Source: Muscardinus avellanarius (lineage: Eukaryota; Chordata; Mammalia; Rodentia; Gliridae). From it: a DNA stretch of 64,000 nt. Under the pieces are notes generated by a model. The model worked only from the letters and a program-made list of their open reading frames with translations. It ran no database searches and was not told where the DNA came from. The stretch spans positions 68,951,738 to 69,015,737 of the forward strand of contig OY726572.1 of NCBI GenBank assembly GCA_963383645.1, written 5' to 3'. Of the stretch, positions 1-10,955 are shown one piece after another. Every line of letters begins with the position of its first letter. The stretch's first letter is position 1. The translations under genes were made by a program, and so were the position numbers.

Positions 1-590
1 CCCTGGGTATTGAAATATAGTCCCCAGTATTGAAAAAAACAAATCCTACTGGTTGCCCTAAAGTTTGCAATATACACTTAAAACTACTCTAATTTCATTT
101 TCAAATAACACTGTACTGTTCCTTGGATATTCTTATTCTTATTCTTAATTTTTCCCTCCTATCCCTTATAAGATTTACTTTCTTCATCTGACATATCTCC
201 GTGTTATAATCATCCAATACATTGTTGCTATTACTACTTTGAACAACCAGTTATTTGCTAAATTAGATAGAAATTCTATAATAAGAATAAATATTTTAAC
301 CTTTGATTATTCCTTCTCTGATGTTATTCCTTTCTTTTTTGTAAATTTGAAAGTCTGATCTATATGTTTTCTTCTTTCTGAAAAATGTCAACATTACTTG
401 CAAAGCGGGTCTACTGAAAACAAATTCTCTCAGTTTTTGTTTGACTAAGAAGATCCTTTGCTTTTGAAGAATAATTTCACTGAATACAAAATTCTAGCTT
501 CGTGGCCTTCCCCCTCCTTCAGTTTTGTAAACATTTCACTCCATTTTGTTTGCACAATTTCTGACAAGAAGTCTAATATAAATTCTTATC
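1..590. other. Unassigned AT-rich segment
   Basis: AT-rich non-coding sequence with no long ORF and no repeat that I recognise. It ends where the first SINE starts. Probably intron or intergenic DNA near SLC4A5. Confidence 0.4.
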
Positions 591-595
591 CTAGG

Positions 596-764
596 GCCAG
601 GCGTGGTGGCGCAGCCTTGTAATCCCAGCATTTGGGAGGCTGAGACAGGAGGATGAGGCCCTCTGCAAATTAGTGAGACCCTGTTTTAAAATAAAGAATT
701 AAAAAAATAGGGCTGGGGGTATAGCTTGGAGGTAGACTGCCCCTGGGTTCCATCCCCGGTACTA

Positions 765-797
<33 letters not shown>
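596..797 (+). repeat. B1-dID type SINE, full length, with target duplication
   Basis: The B1 half starts with the RNA polymerase III box-A-like gccaggcgtggtggcg, the ID half follows near 712, and an A-tail runs about 768-797. The 9-bp word tcttatcct flanks it on both sides (about 584-592 and 797-805), a target-site duplication typical of L1-driven retrotransposition. Confidence 0.85.
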
Positions 798-801
<4 letters not shown>

Positions 802-827
802 TCCTTATTCTTCCATAAAGATGGTGA

Positions 828-916
828 TCCCCCCCCACCCCTGCCCAGTACTGGGGATGGAGCCCAGGAGCATTCTACCTCCAAGCCATACCCCCAGCCC
901 TATTTTTTATTCTTTT
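828..916 (-). repeat. 3' half of a B1-dID SINE (ID part)
   Basis: Reverse-strand ID sequence (ggatggagcccaggagcatt) without its B1 half. It ends in the T-run shared with the next element. Confidence 0.7.
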
Positions 917-1128
917 TTTTTTTTTTTTTTTTTTTTTTTTGGTGGTACTGGGGTTCCTGGAAGCCCTTCTACTTCCGGACTACACTCCCAGACCTATTTT
1001 TTATACTTTTTTATTTGGAAACAGGGTCTCCTAAGCCAGCGCACACGGCTGGCTTCGAACCTGCGCGATCCTCCTGTCTCTGCCTCCCAAGCACGGGGAT
1101 TACAAGTGTGTGTCACCACACTCGGCCC
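917..1128 (-). repeat. B1-dID SINE, second subfamily
   Basis: Reverse-strand copy with poly-T at the left (the A-tail of the minus strand). It has the diagnostic ID variant ggtactggggttcctggaag and ends at the B1 start near 1128. Open frames here are translated SINE. Confidence 0.85.
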
Positions 1129-1282
1129 CCTCTGACTTTTTACAAGACTTTAGTTTTGGTTTTCTGCTATTTGACTATGATAATGCTTAGTTTATTTAGC
1201 ATTTATACTGCTTGGTGTTTGCTGAGCTGACGCAGATCTGTGGCTTAGTTTCTGTCTTTAATTTGGAAAATCTTTTTATTTT

Positions 1283-1405
1283 TGTTCTGTTTTATTGGTA
1301 TTGGAGATCGAACCCAGAGTCATTCTACCTCAAAGCTACACTCCCAGCCTGATTTATTTCTTATTTAGAAACCAGGTCTCACTAGGTTGCGGAGAGCCTC
1401 TCTCT
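1283..1405 (-). repeat. Degraded B1-dID SINE fragment
   Basis: ID half and part of B1 on the minus strand, truncated before the B1 start. More diverged than its neighbours. Confidence 0.6.
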
Positions 1406-1552
1406 AAATAGGTAAGGGGGAAATCTTTAACTATTATTAGTTTTGACAATTTGTTCTGTTCCTTCCTTTTTTCTTCTCTTTCTGGTGTATGTTCTACTTT
1501 TGTAACAGTCTCACAGGTTTTAGATATTTTGTTTAATTTCTTCTTCCCCTAC

Positions 1553-1555
<3 letters not shown>

Positions 1556-1608
<53 letters not shown>

Positions 1609-1645
1609 TTCTCTTTCTCCCTCCCTCCCTCCCTCCCTCCCCCCC

Positions 1646-1677
<32 letters not shown>

Positions 1678-1700
1678 CTCCCTCCCTCTCTTCTTTTTTC
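1556..1700. repeat. (CT)n / (CCCT)n pyrimidine tract
   Basis: Alternating CT dinucleotides interrupted by CCCT tetramers, purely pyrimidine on the plus strand for well over 100 nt. It gives low-complexity Ser/Leu/Pro open frames that are not genes. Confidence 0.95.
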
Positions 1701-1751
1701 CTCTACACCGGGGGGCCCTCAGATACTATTTTTTATTTTTAGTTTTAATTT

Positions 1752-1825
1752 TTTTGGTGCTAGAGATTGAACCCAGGGCCTTGGGCATGCTAAGTATGTG
1801 TTTTATCAATGAACTATACCCCTAC
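1752..1825 (-). repeat. ID-type SINE fragment
   Basis: Reverse-strand ID core with gattgaacccagggcc and the longer gcatgctaagtatg loop seen in older ID elements. Confidence 0.6.
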
Positions 1826-1884
1826 CGCCTACTGCTATATTTCTTAAGCAAGCTGTCATTTTATTTTATTTTTTATTTTTTTAT

Positions 1885-2072
1885 TTATTGTTGTGGTACT
1901 GGGGTTCCTGGAAGCCCTTCTACCTCCAGGCTACACTCCCAGACCTATTTTTTATATTTTTATTTGGAAACGGGGTCTCTTAAGCTAGTGCGCTGGCTTC
2001 GAACCTGCGTGATCTTCCTGTCTCCGCCTCCCAAGCGCGGGGAGTACAAGCGTGAGCCACCATGCCCTGCAC
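1885..2072 (-). repeat. B1-dID SINE, second subfamily
   Basis: Complete reverse-strand element: T-rich tail at the left, the ggtactggggttcctggaag ID variant, then the B1 half ending near 2072. Confidence 0.85.
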
Positions 2073-2133
2073 AAGTTGTAATTTTAGATTAGCCACAGAT
2101 TCCAGAGATAGAAGTAAGTAGCTTCACTCCCAA

Positions 2134-2195
2134 GCGAGCGCTGGGGTATAGCTTGAAGGTAGAATGCCCCTGGGTTCAATCCCAAATGTCAAAAA
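2134..2195 (+). repeat. ID half of a SINE
   Basis: Forward ID core (ctggggtatagcttgaaggtag) followed by a CAAA-rich tail, with no B1 half. Confidence 0.6.
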
Positions 2196-2199
2196 CAAA

Positions 2200-3340
2200 C
2201 AACAAACAAACAAAAAATCACAGAGGAGTTGGCCATTAAGGAACTATTTTACTGTCTGCCCTGTATCTAACTTGTCCATCACTTCCTGGCTCCCATCATG
2301 GTCATCAGAGCATGGCTGTGTTGCTGGTGAACTGTGTAGAGAGATGTGCCCTCCCCCAAAGGTCCAATTCTCCTTCCTGGCTCTGCAGCCCTTTTGTGTC
2401 ACTGTGAGCATGGAGCATCGTGCAGAGTTTGGCTCAGGACACATGCCAGGCTCTCCCAGCAGCTCCACACTGCATTCCTCCCGATCCATCAACAGCCTCA
2501 GTGGCCTGACATTCTGCAGCTCAGCAGGCATCCCGCTGGGCAGCAAGGTGAATGCTTCGTTCCGGGTGGGGCTGGAGTAATGGAGGGGACTGCAGGCCGC
2601 CTGGATGCCTCTTCTTAAGCCCTGCGCTGCTTCCCTTAAACTGCAGTTGCTTCTCAGCTTACAATGGGGTGTGTGCAGATAAAGCCCTTGGAAACTGAAA
2701 ATATCACAAGTTGAAAATTCACTTTATGCACCTAACCTTCGGAGCATCCTAGCTTAGCAAGGTAGCACACTAGACAATCTCTGGTTTCCCCAGGGTCGCG
2801 GGGCTGGCTGGGAGCTGCGGCTTGATGCTGCTGCCTCGTATCAGGAGAGAATATTGCAAGACATGTTGCTAGCCCAGGAAGAGATCAAATTAAAACCTTG
2901 GTTTCTACAGAATGTCCCTGCTTTCACACAGTAACAAGATAAGAAATTAAAAATCACATTAAATCATTGTTTGATCAGGCTGTGGGTCTGTTCTGGAGAC
3001 TCAGAGCCTCTGGCTCAGCAATTCTACAGCAACGGCAGTTCCCTTCTCAAAACCCTCTTGGGCTGGCTTTGAGCTGCCATTTTCAGAATCTACCGAATGT
3101 TGACATTTGGTCTTAATGATGATTTGCAAATCTGGTAAAATCCGGTGACTTTGTGTTGGGGAAGCTATGCCCTAATCAGTGCAAGGAAAGAGCCAGTTTT
3201 CTATCTCCTGCCCAATCATGGAGTTGCTTTACAATATGTAAAGGTTGGCCCTACCAGCTTCAAGGAGACTCGGTGGTCAGTCAAGCAGAGGGGCCAACAT
3301 CCTTGAGTCTCCAACTGGAAGTGCTATTACAACCTGCGAG
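2200..3340. other. Non-coding stretch with a possible old DNA-transposon remnant
   Basis: Overlapping open frames exist on both strands at about 2164-2618. None resembles a protein I know, and they lack a convincing exon signature. Around 2650-2790 (cttacaatggggtgtg, gttgaaaattcactttatgcac) the sequence recalls an old mammalian DNA transposon. The family is uncertain. Confidence 0.35.
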
Positions 3341-3346
3341 GAATTC

Positions 3347-3349
<3 letters not shown>

Positions 3350-3393
<44 letters not shown>
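3350..3393. repeat. (GT)n microsatellite
   Basis: About 21 GT repeats directly abutting an ID fragment, and close to the SLC4A5 exon. Confidence 0.95.
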
Positions 3394-3394
<1 letters not shown>

Positions 3395-3396
3395 AC

Positions 3397-3484
3397 GCAT
3401 GTGTGTTACTGGGGATCAAAGCCAGGCCCTTGCACACGTTAAGCACATGCTTTACCGCTTTACCACTGAGGCATCCCCAGCCTG
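3397..3484 (-). repeat. ID-type SINE fragment
   Basis: Reverse ID core with cacatgctttaccgctttaccactgag. It ends 60 nt left of the SLC4A5 exon donor site. Confidence 0.65.
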
Positions 3485-3543
3485 ATATCCAAGGAAATTC
3501 AAAGCCTTTTGGGATTTGCACCAAATTTCCAAAATGTCTTTAC

Positions 3544-3618
3544 CTTGATTCAAACATCTCCCGTAGTACTTTGGGTCCAGCTTTCCTATTCCTGCTCTCT
3601 CTTCTTCTACCTTCATGA
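3544..3618 (-). CDS. SLC4A5: SLC4A5 first coding exon (start of NBCe2)
   Basis: Minus-strand exon with acceptor CTTTACAG at 3619-3626 and donor GTAAAG at 3538-3543. An ATG at 3614-3616 opens 24 codons plus one base (phase 1 at the exon end). The peptide begins MKVEEERAGIGKLD, which I recall as the start of human SLC4A5, the electrogenic sodium bicarbonate cotransporter of choroid plexus and kidney epithelia. The family is a membrane anion/bicarbonate transporter with a long cytoplasmic N-terminus; only the first residues are here. The next exons should lie to the left of base 1. SLC4A5 lies just downstream of DCTN1 in the same orientation in human, which fits. The recall is from memory, so an alignment should confirm it. 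Alternative: chance similarity, unlikely given both splice sites and the synteny. Confidence 0.78.
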
Positions 3619-4090
3619 CTGTAAAGCAAAAGATGAACACGGCTTCAAAAATGTATGCAACAAAAAAGGGCCTGACTTCAAGGATAAATAGCTAAATCCA
3701 TATTCATACTGGAAAACCTCAATACACAAGAAAAAATTTAAGCAAAAGAAAAATCTTAAATATATGCAAATAATACTTTTTTCTTTCTCTACACACACAC
3801 ATATATACTCTATATACATATACATATGCATGCATTCCCAACAAACACAGATATACTGTTTTTCAAGTACAAGTGGAACATTTATGAAAACAGTATACAA
3901 GTGAGAGCCCCCACCAGTTGCCGACTGTAAGTTCTTCATCCTCAGGTCTAGCCTATCTACGTGGACTTGACAGCACCACCCCAAAATATGAACGGGTAGA
4001 TGGGACTCAACAGAATGATGGAGCCCAAAGCTAGCCGGGTGGGGAAGTCCAAGGAGACAGGGGCAGCCAGGCAGGGAAAGAAGCTATTTT
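3619..4090. other. Probable SLC4A5 5' intron sequence
   Basis: Upstream of the SLC4A5 first coding exon on the minus strand. AT-rich, with a short ATAC/ATAT-rich patch near 3790-3835. No gene or recognised repeat was seen. Untranslated SLC4A5 exons farther right cannot be recognised from sequence alone. Confidence 0.4.
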
Positions 4091-4106
4091 TAAAACTACA
4101 TAATTA

Positions 4107-4303
4107 GCCAGGCATGGTGATGGCGCATGCTTGTAATCCCCGTGCTTGGGAGGCGGAGACAGGATTGTGCAGGTTCAAAGCCAGCCTTGCTGGCTTAAGA
4201 GACCCTGTTTCCAAATAAAAATATATTTTAAAAAAATAGGTCTGGGAGTGTAGCCCAGAAGGGCTTCCAGGAACCCCAGTACCACCTAAATAAATAAATA
4301 AAT
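4107..4303 (+). repeat. B1-dID SINE with 14-bp target duplication
   Basis: Forward element of the second subfamily with an (AAAT)n tail. The word aaactacataatta occurs at 4093-4106 and again at 4304-4317, a clean target-site duplication that points to a recent insertion. Confidence 0.9.
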
Positions 4304-4433
4304 AAACTACATAATTAACATTTCTAGGGAGACAAGAAAAGACATTGTATCCATGACAAAAAGGAAAGTAGAATATTATAAATTGGAAACCTTCAAAGAA
4401 TAGAAAAGAAGTCTTGGCAAATGGAAATGTTAG

Positions 4434-4623
4434 AGCCAGGCAGAGTGGCGCAGGACTGTGATCCCAGCACTTGAGAGGCTGAGACAGGAGGATCACAGGT
4501 TTGAAGCCAGACTCTGTCATTTATTAAGACCCTGTTTCAAAGTTTTTTAAAAAAGGGTTAGGGATATGGCTCAGAGGCAGAATTCCCCTGGGTTCAGTCC
4601 TTAGTACCAAAAGAAAAAAGAAA
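4434..4623 (+). repeat. B1-dID SINE
   Basis: Forward element ending in a short A-rich tail. The flanking word aaatgttaga occurs on both sides, consistent with a target-site duplication. Confidence 0.8.
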
Positions 4624-4721
4624 AAATGTTAGAAGAAAAAAATTTAGTAGAAAAGTTGTAACGTAAAATGGAGGAATTTGTCAGGTAACAGAATACAACT
4701 ATAAAGAGATAAAAATAGTAA

Positions 4722-4924
4722 GCCAGGGTTGGTGAAGCACACCTGTAATCCTCATACTTGGGAGGCTGAGACAAGAGGATTGAAAGTTTAAGGCCAGCCT
4801 CAGCAACTTAGTAAGACCCTGTTTCAAAATAGAAAAATAAAAGGGCAGGGGATTTCACTTGGAGGTAAAATGCCCCTGGATTCAATTCCCAATACTCAAC
4901 TCCCCCTGCCCCCCAAAAATAAAA
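4722..4924 (+). repeat. B1-dID SINE
   Basis: Forward B1 and ID halves, moderately diverged, ending in an A/C-rich tail. Confidence 0.75.
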
Positions 4925-5760
4925 AAATGTAAAACAAGTCAAGGAAGTCAGAGAATCAATCCAGGAGGCCCAGACATTAAAGAAAAAAAATTCTCAAAGA
5001 CAGATCAGAAGAAACAGTGGAAAGGAAATTATTAAGGGAATAACATGAGAACATTTCCTAGAACTGAAGGATTTGCATTTCTTTATTGAATGGAACTGTT
5101 GACAGCCCAGAAAAATGAATTTAAAAAATCCACTCCAAGTCACATCATCATAAAGTGTTAGAACATCATGGACAAAGAGATCTTAAAAGCTGTCAGAGAA
5201 AGAAAGCGAGTCACCTACTAAGAATAAGACACAACAGCATTGGGCAGCTGAGACAGGAGGATCACGGTTCAAGGACAGCCTCAGCGACTTAGTGAGGCCC
5301 TTTGCAACTCAGTGAGACCCTGTTTCAAATTAAAGAATAAAAAATAAGGCTGGAGGTATAGCTCAGAGATAGAATGGCCCTGAGTTCCATCCCAGTACTG
5401 CAAAAAAAAAAAAAAGACACAAGAATTAGCATAATCTCAATAATTACAGCATAAGCTATGTGACATGGGATTCATGCCTGGAAAAGTGAGAAAAAAGTGT
5501 TTCCAACCTAGAATTCCAGTCCCAACTTAGCTCTCAATCCAATGTGAAAGGAGAATAAGGGCACTTTCTGACCATAAAGTGTCTCAAAAATGGAAGTGAT
5601 TGAAGGAAGAACTTGGGTTAAGTGAAGAAACACCAAGAAAAGAACGTAGGTCTGGGAGATGAGGCTCATCACAGAACACTGGCAACGAGAGTGGCTTAGG
5701 AGAGCCCTGCAGCAGCCCAGAGAGTGATGTGAGCATCTCAGAGCAGCCTCTGGACATGAG
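4925..5760 (+). mobile_element. Old L1 3' end remnant, split by a SINE
   Basis: Words such as aaagagatcttaaaagctgtcagagaaag, tttccaacctagaattc and gtgaaaggagaataagg match what I recall of ancient mammalian L1 (L1M-type) ORF2-end/3' UTR sequence. A truncated B1-dID SINE at 5243-5415 interrupts it. No coding potential remains. Confidence 0.55.
5243..5415 (+). repeat. 5'-truncated B1-dID SINE
   Basis: Starts inside the B1 half (gcagctgagacaggaggatc), has a full ID half and an A13-type tail, and sits within the L1 remnant. Confidence 0.75.
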
Positions 5761-6164
5761 TTTTTTTTTTCTAGAAAAAAAAACCTGGATCTGAACATTT
5801 ATCTTCATATGTTTGACTGATGGATTTGAGAGAACATATATATTTTTTAAAAATCTGTCAGGAATAAAGAAAAGTAAACATGGCACCCTATACTCAACTG
5901 AGATCAATATATACTCCTAATAAACAAAAAGTAGTTTACCAAAAATTGTTTCCTTAGCAGGGTTGCTGTTCACCAATACGACTTGTGTGACCACTATTCT
6001 GGGAGAGTGTCTATTCTTTGTGGTCAGCTATCCACTCTGACCGGTCAGTGTCAATGCCATGTTGGTTGTTAAATATTTTGAATATTGACACTGGATATAA
6101 ATATTTTAGAGGATGAAGAGTGTTACAGTTAGATATAGAATTTCCCCTAAAGAGCTTTATGTAT

Positions 6165-6565
6165 TAATGTTCAGAGGTGAAGTAACTGAGTTATGAGGCT
6201 TGTAATTTTATCAGTAGGTAAGTCCATTGTAATGGATTCACTGGCTGGTAACCTAAGCAGGTGGGGTGTGGCTGGGGAAGGCGCATCCCTGCCGGTGTGG
6301 CCTCAGGGTCTGTGCTTGTGTCTCTGAATCCTCTTGCTGGCACTCTTTCTTGCTTCTGACCTCCATGATATGAGAGTAGAGCCTTGCTCTCTCCCCTCCT
6401 CTGATCCCCACCACTAAGCCCTGAGACCTGTACACCTTAGCCTCACAAGGACTGAACCTGGAATCTCCAAGAAACTGTGAGTAAATACATCTTCCTTCCT
6501 CTCAGTTGTGTGGTCAGGTCTTTTGGATTATAGCAGCAAGAATGTTGATAGAGACAGGAAGATAG
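6165..6565 (+). repeat. Possible MaLR-type LTR remnant
   Basis: Shows the layout of MLT/MST-like LTRs: taactgagttatgaggc, a CT-rich middle (cttgctctctcccctcc), then ccaagaaactgtgagtaaatacatcttcc and a gatagagaca end. The class call is from memory of the consensus. The element is old and not bounded by a visible duplication. Confidence 0.45.
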
Positions 6566-7350
6566 GGAGCGGCATAAGATGTATGTGAGGATGCTGCCAG
6601 CTCTCTGCCTAATGCCTACCCCACTTTCTGCTCTGATTTAATTCAGGGCAGTACTGTGACTAGCTAAAAATAATAATTTCCCCCAGATGCCCTTCACCTA
6701 TTTTTAGCTAAAGAAATAGGAAAAAGAACCTGGGGAGAGAGTCCCTTCCTGGATAAAGCCACTGCAGAAGAAAGTCCCTTTACTTTCTCTTTGTCTTCCT
6801 TCCCAGATAGGGTATATAGGTTTAGCAAATAAAAAGATAGTTTGTCCAGTTAAATGTGACTTTCAGATAAATGACAAGGAATTTTTAGTAGAAGTTATGG
6901 CCCATGTAGTTTCTAGGACATTGCTAGCTGAAATTCAAATTTAACTAGGCAAACTGTACTTCATCTGGAAGTCCTATTCCTGGAGCCCAAATGTGATGCC
7001 TAGAAGTAGAACAGCCATATTGTCATCGTGGGGACAAAGGCCACATGCTAACTATGGATAGAAGGGGAGGAAGGAGCCTAGGTCCTTAACGTCTTCGTGC
7101 TAACAGTGCTAAGCATCTTGTTATGAGGAACAACAAAGCCACTAACTTGTTGAAACTATTATCACTAACTTCTGTTATTCTACCACTCCCGGATCATACA
7201 TATAACAAAAGCAAAAGGAAAAAAGGACATTGGGAGAAAGGACATTGTGTGGTCATCTAGAAGAGTCTGCTTCGCTGTCCAACATCCATTTGCTCCTCTG
7301 CTGACCTGTTTATAGATTCAGATAGAGACACAGGCCCTGGATCCTTAGTA
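6566..7350. other. Unassigned non-coding segment
   Basis: No open frame of note and no repeat that I recognise between the possible MaLR LTR and the SINE near 7353. Confidence 0.4.
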
Positions 7351-7352
7351 GT

Positions 7353-7543
7353 GTTCCTGGGGATGGAAGCCAGGAGCATTCCACCTCTGGGTTACACCTC
7401 CAGCCCTATTTTATTTTGAAACTGGTTCTCACTAAGTTGTGAAGGGTCTCACTAAGTTGCTGAGGCTGGCCATGAACCTGTGATCCTCCTGTCTGAGCTT
7501 CCAAGTACTGGGATTACAAGAGTGCGCCACCACACCTGGCTTC
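7353..7543 (-). repeat. B1-dID SINE
   Basis: Reverse-strand ID then B1, diverged from the young copies. It ends at the B1 start (caccacacctggct). Confidence 0.75.
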
Positions 7544-7840
7544 CCAGGATATTTCTCCTTGATCCACCCCAAAACATTGCTTACTCTGGCATTGCTAAAC
7601 TAATACGCTTGGGCTACTAATGTGCCTGTCACATGGGAGGTAAGCATTCAAGAAAGAAAGAAAAATAGAGTGCTGATCACGCGGTGACTCCCTGAGTCAG
7701 TTAATTCTGAGCTGGCCTACTAAGTTATGTCAAGCTGCTATGTTTAATTTTTCTTCTATTTAATTTGGGTTTCTGATATTTGCAATCAAGAGTTCCTAAA
7801 ACAAACGAAATAGAATTTTCCTGCATGATTTTAAAATGTG

Positions 7841-7845
<5 letters not shown>

Positions 7846-7876
<31 letters not shown>

Positions 7877-8061
7877 GGTGGTACTGGGGTTCCTGGAAGC
7901 CCTTCTACCTCCGGGCTACACTCCCAGACCTATTTTTACATTTTTATTTGGAAACAGGGTCTCCTAAGCCAGCACGCGCGGCTGGCTTCGAACCTGCGCA
8001 ATCCTCCTGTCTCTGCCTCCCAAGTGCGGGGATTACAAGCGTGCGCCACCACGCCCGGCTA
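7846..8061 (-). repeat. B1-dID SINE, young, inserted at a reused target
   Basis: Nearly perfect second-subfamily copy on the minus strand. The target word aaaatgtgtctttttt lies before it (from about 7833), after it (about 8063) and again after the next SINE (about 8301). Two SINEs have therefore entered the same target. Confidence 0.88.
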
Positions 8062-8078
8062 AAAATGTGTCTTTTTTT

Positions 8079-8300
8079 TTTTTTTTTTTTTTTTTTTGCG
8101 GGTTTGGGGATAGAACCCAGGGGCATTTGACCTCCGAGCTACACCCCCTGCCCTATTTTTTATTCTTTATTTTGAAACCGGGTCTCACTGAGTTGCAGAG
8201 GGCCTCACTAAGTAGCTGAGGCTGTTCGCGAACCGCGATCCTCCAGGTCTCAGCCTCTCAAATGCTGGGATTACAAGCGTGCGCCACCACGCCCGGCTAA
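8079..8300 (-). repeat. B1-dID SINE, adjacent to the previous copy
   Basis: First-subfamily copy (gggtttggggatagaacccaggggcattt) sharing its flanking target word with the SINE at 7846-8061. Confidence 0.85.
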
Positions 8301-8747
8301 AAATGTGTCTTTTTTCTATTTGAAGTACTATTGGTTCTCAGATTGGAAAACAAACCAGAGCAAATACAAAAGGATGATAAAGATACAAACGGGGATGAGA
8401 CCTCCACAGAACTGTGAAGGTGTGGAAATACCATGCAGGTAATATTCAGGTAGACACATGCCTCCCAGTCCTGCTCTAGCTGAGGCCATCGCCCCCTCAC
8501 CTGCTGTCTAGTGCCCACCTTCCCATAGCTTGAGAAGAACTAGGAGAAGAACCCAGGCTGCCCCAAAACATCTTCAAAGGACACTGGCCATGTGGAAACT
8601 GTTAGCTGTATAGAAATTGTTTGGTTCAGCTGCCTCTCTGATTGGCAGCTGCACTGCCCGCCGTAAGAATCCCGACCTAACTTAAGCAGAATTCTGTCCC
8701 CAGAAATGTATATATCTATTGAATGTTGGATAGTTTGCTTTCATAAT

Positions 8748-8788
<41 letters not shown>

Positions 8789-8961
8789 CTGGGAATTGAA
8801 CCCAGGAATGTTCTGCCTCTGAGCTCTACCCCCAGCCCTATTTTATTTTTTGAAACAGGATCTAAGTTACTGAGGGCCTCACTAAATTGAGGAGGCTGGC
8901 CTTGAACCTGTGATTCATCCCACATACCGGGATTATAGGTGTGCACTACCATGCCCAGCTT
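8748..8961 (-). repeat. (CT)n plus B1-dID SINE
   Basis: A CT tract at 8748-8785 occupies the tail position of a reverse-strand SINE at 8786-8961. The word ttcataatc occurs on both sides, suggesting that the SINE tail became a microsatellite. Confidence 0.8.
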
Positions 8962-9116
8962 CATAATCTAATTTAATTTTCAATATAATTCCTTGAAACA
9001 TAATTTTCACCCCCACTTGCAGATGAATAAGTGGAGAAAAAGAGAATTTATGAATTTACCTACGTTGTAGAGCCAGTCATGATAAAGCAAATATCAAATC
9101 GGATTCTTTCTTTTCT

Positions 9117-9560
9117 TTTTCTTCTTTGCTGTACTAGGGATGGAACCCAGGGGGGTATACTACCTCTGAGCTACACCACCAGCCCCCGCCCTTTTTTTTC
9201 TCTTTCAGTACTAGGGATTGAACCCAGAAGGATTCTACCATTGAGCTACACCTCCAGCCCTATTTTTATATTCCTTATCTTGAAACAGGGTCTCAGTAAG
9301 TTGCAGAGAGCCTCACTAAGTAGCTGAGGCTGGCCACAAACCATGATCCTCCTGTCTCAGCCTCCCAAATGCTGGGATTACAAGCATGTGCCACCATGCC
9401 TCAATTGCCAGCCCTATTTTTAATTCTTTATTTTGAAACAGGGTCTCACTAAGTTGCGGAGGGCCTCACTAAGTAGCTGAAAGCTGGCTGCAAACCAGCG
9501 ATCCTCCTGTCTCAGCCTCCAAAGTACTGGGATTACAAGTGTGTGCCACTACACCTGGCT
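9117..9560 (-). repeat. Cluster of three B1-dID SINE pieces
   Basis: Reverse-strand pieces at about 9127-9185 (ID only), 9208-9400 (complete) and 9405-9560 (complete except part of the ID). Repeated ID/B1 order shows nested or serial insertion. Confidence 0.75.
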
Positions 9561-10190
9561 CAGCTATAGTTTCAGACAGCCTTCCGTTTCTGGGTTCCAG
9601 GATCCTCCTGAGATCTGGCTGAATTCCTGCACACAAGACCCTCCTGTGGCCTTATATTACAACCCACTTTTCTCTTCTTATAGCTTCAGTCCACCTGAGT
9701 TATTTGCATCCAAGGAGTACTAACCAGTATGACCATCCACTACAACATGTTGTCAAGGGAACCATGGTGACGGCCCCAGCATGGAGCAAAGGGAAGAGCT
9801 TGCAGGGGCAGCTTCTCCTACCACAGTCCCTCCATCCATCTTACATCCTACATCACCCTGGCCTTGAGTAGGGCTCCCCAGCAAGGGACCAGACTGAATC
9901 CCCTTCTGCCCTGAGTCATTCAAAGGCCCCTTTTCATTCTGTTGCTCCTCCTACTAGCCTGGAATCACATCTGGACTCCCTGAGAATCTAAGATCCTACT
10001 GACAAAATCAACACCCTAAGCCTGAAAGGCTAGAGTGCCACCCTACTCAAGCAACCTTTGTGTGCAGCGCAGGTAAGGAGGTGGAGATACAGCCAGCCTT
10101 AAAGATGCACTGCACATTTTAGCCATCAGAATGCTGGGAATGGAATCACCTGCCAGCTAAGCATCCACTCCCGCCCCGTCCACAAGGGCA
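9561..10190. other. Unassigned non-coding segment
   Basis: No gene or recognised repeat was seen. ORFs are short and without family features. Confidence 0.4.
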
Positions 10191-10275
10191 CATCAATTCA
10201 ACCCAACAAATCCTTATTGAGCATCAGCTTTGCTCCAGATCTCTGCACTAGATGCTGAAAACAAACAGAACGAAA
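10190..10275 (+). repeat. L2-like 3' fragment
   Basis: The run attcaacccaacaaatcctt followed by attgagcatcagctttgctcc resembles the conserved end of LINE-2. Short and old. Confidence 0.5.
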
Positions 10276-10773
10276 CACCTTATTATTAGGGAAGAAAAGC
10301 AAAATATGGTAATATATCCTCAAGACTAGGCATCCATGTCTCTGGAAGAAAACTAACTAGAAAAAAACGTTTGTGTCATATTCATTAATCATCCCTTTGG
10401 GAACTTTTCCTTCCACCCTATCAATGAAACCACTTGACCTCTATAGCCAAGAACTGTTGGCTATGTGGTCAACATGATGTCTGGTGAGCTGCCCTGCCTG
10501 CTCAGTTTTCAGAAAAGGGCTCCCCCAAGAGTTTACCTGAGATTATTTTGAGAACTAAATGGACCAAAAATAGCACAGGATCATACTGGGCTTTAGGAAG
10601 CAGAGCTAGAAACCAGGAAATGCCACCTTCCAACTGGTGGCTTGTCCATTGCCTCAGGGTCTGCAGAGCAAACACCCAAGCACACTCCAGGAGAGAAAGC
10701 ACAGAACAAGCAAACAAAATATCCATAAGCAAACTATCAATAACATCACTTACCTCATTCAAAACCTAAAAAA

Positions 10774-10955
10774 CAAGCCAGGCATGGTGGTACACACCTA
10801 TAATCCCAATATATTGGGAGGCTGAGACAGAAGGATCACAGATTTGAGGCCAGCTTTATCAATTTAGCAGGATCCTGTTTCAAAATATAAAGGGCCAGGA
10901 GTGTAACTCTGAGGCAGAATACCCTTGATGTCAATCCCCAGTACCAAAAATAAAA
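10774..10955 (+). repeat. B1-dID SINE
   Basis: Forward copy with diverged B1 and ID halves and an A-rich tail running into AAGG repeats. Confidence 0.75.

Noticed and set aside
821..1230. Overlapping ORFs such as 821-1135 and many like it across the window with GTGVPGSPSTS or LGIEPRG-type peptides
   Set aside because: They are translations of B1-dID SINEs in either strand. The same peptide recurs dozens of times at SINE positions.
2164..2618. ORFs of 90-138 codons on both strands
   Set aside because: Mutually overlapping, no recognised domain, and partly begins in an ID element. No exon signature that I trust.
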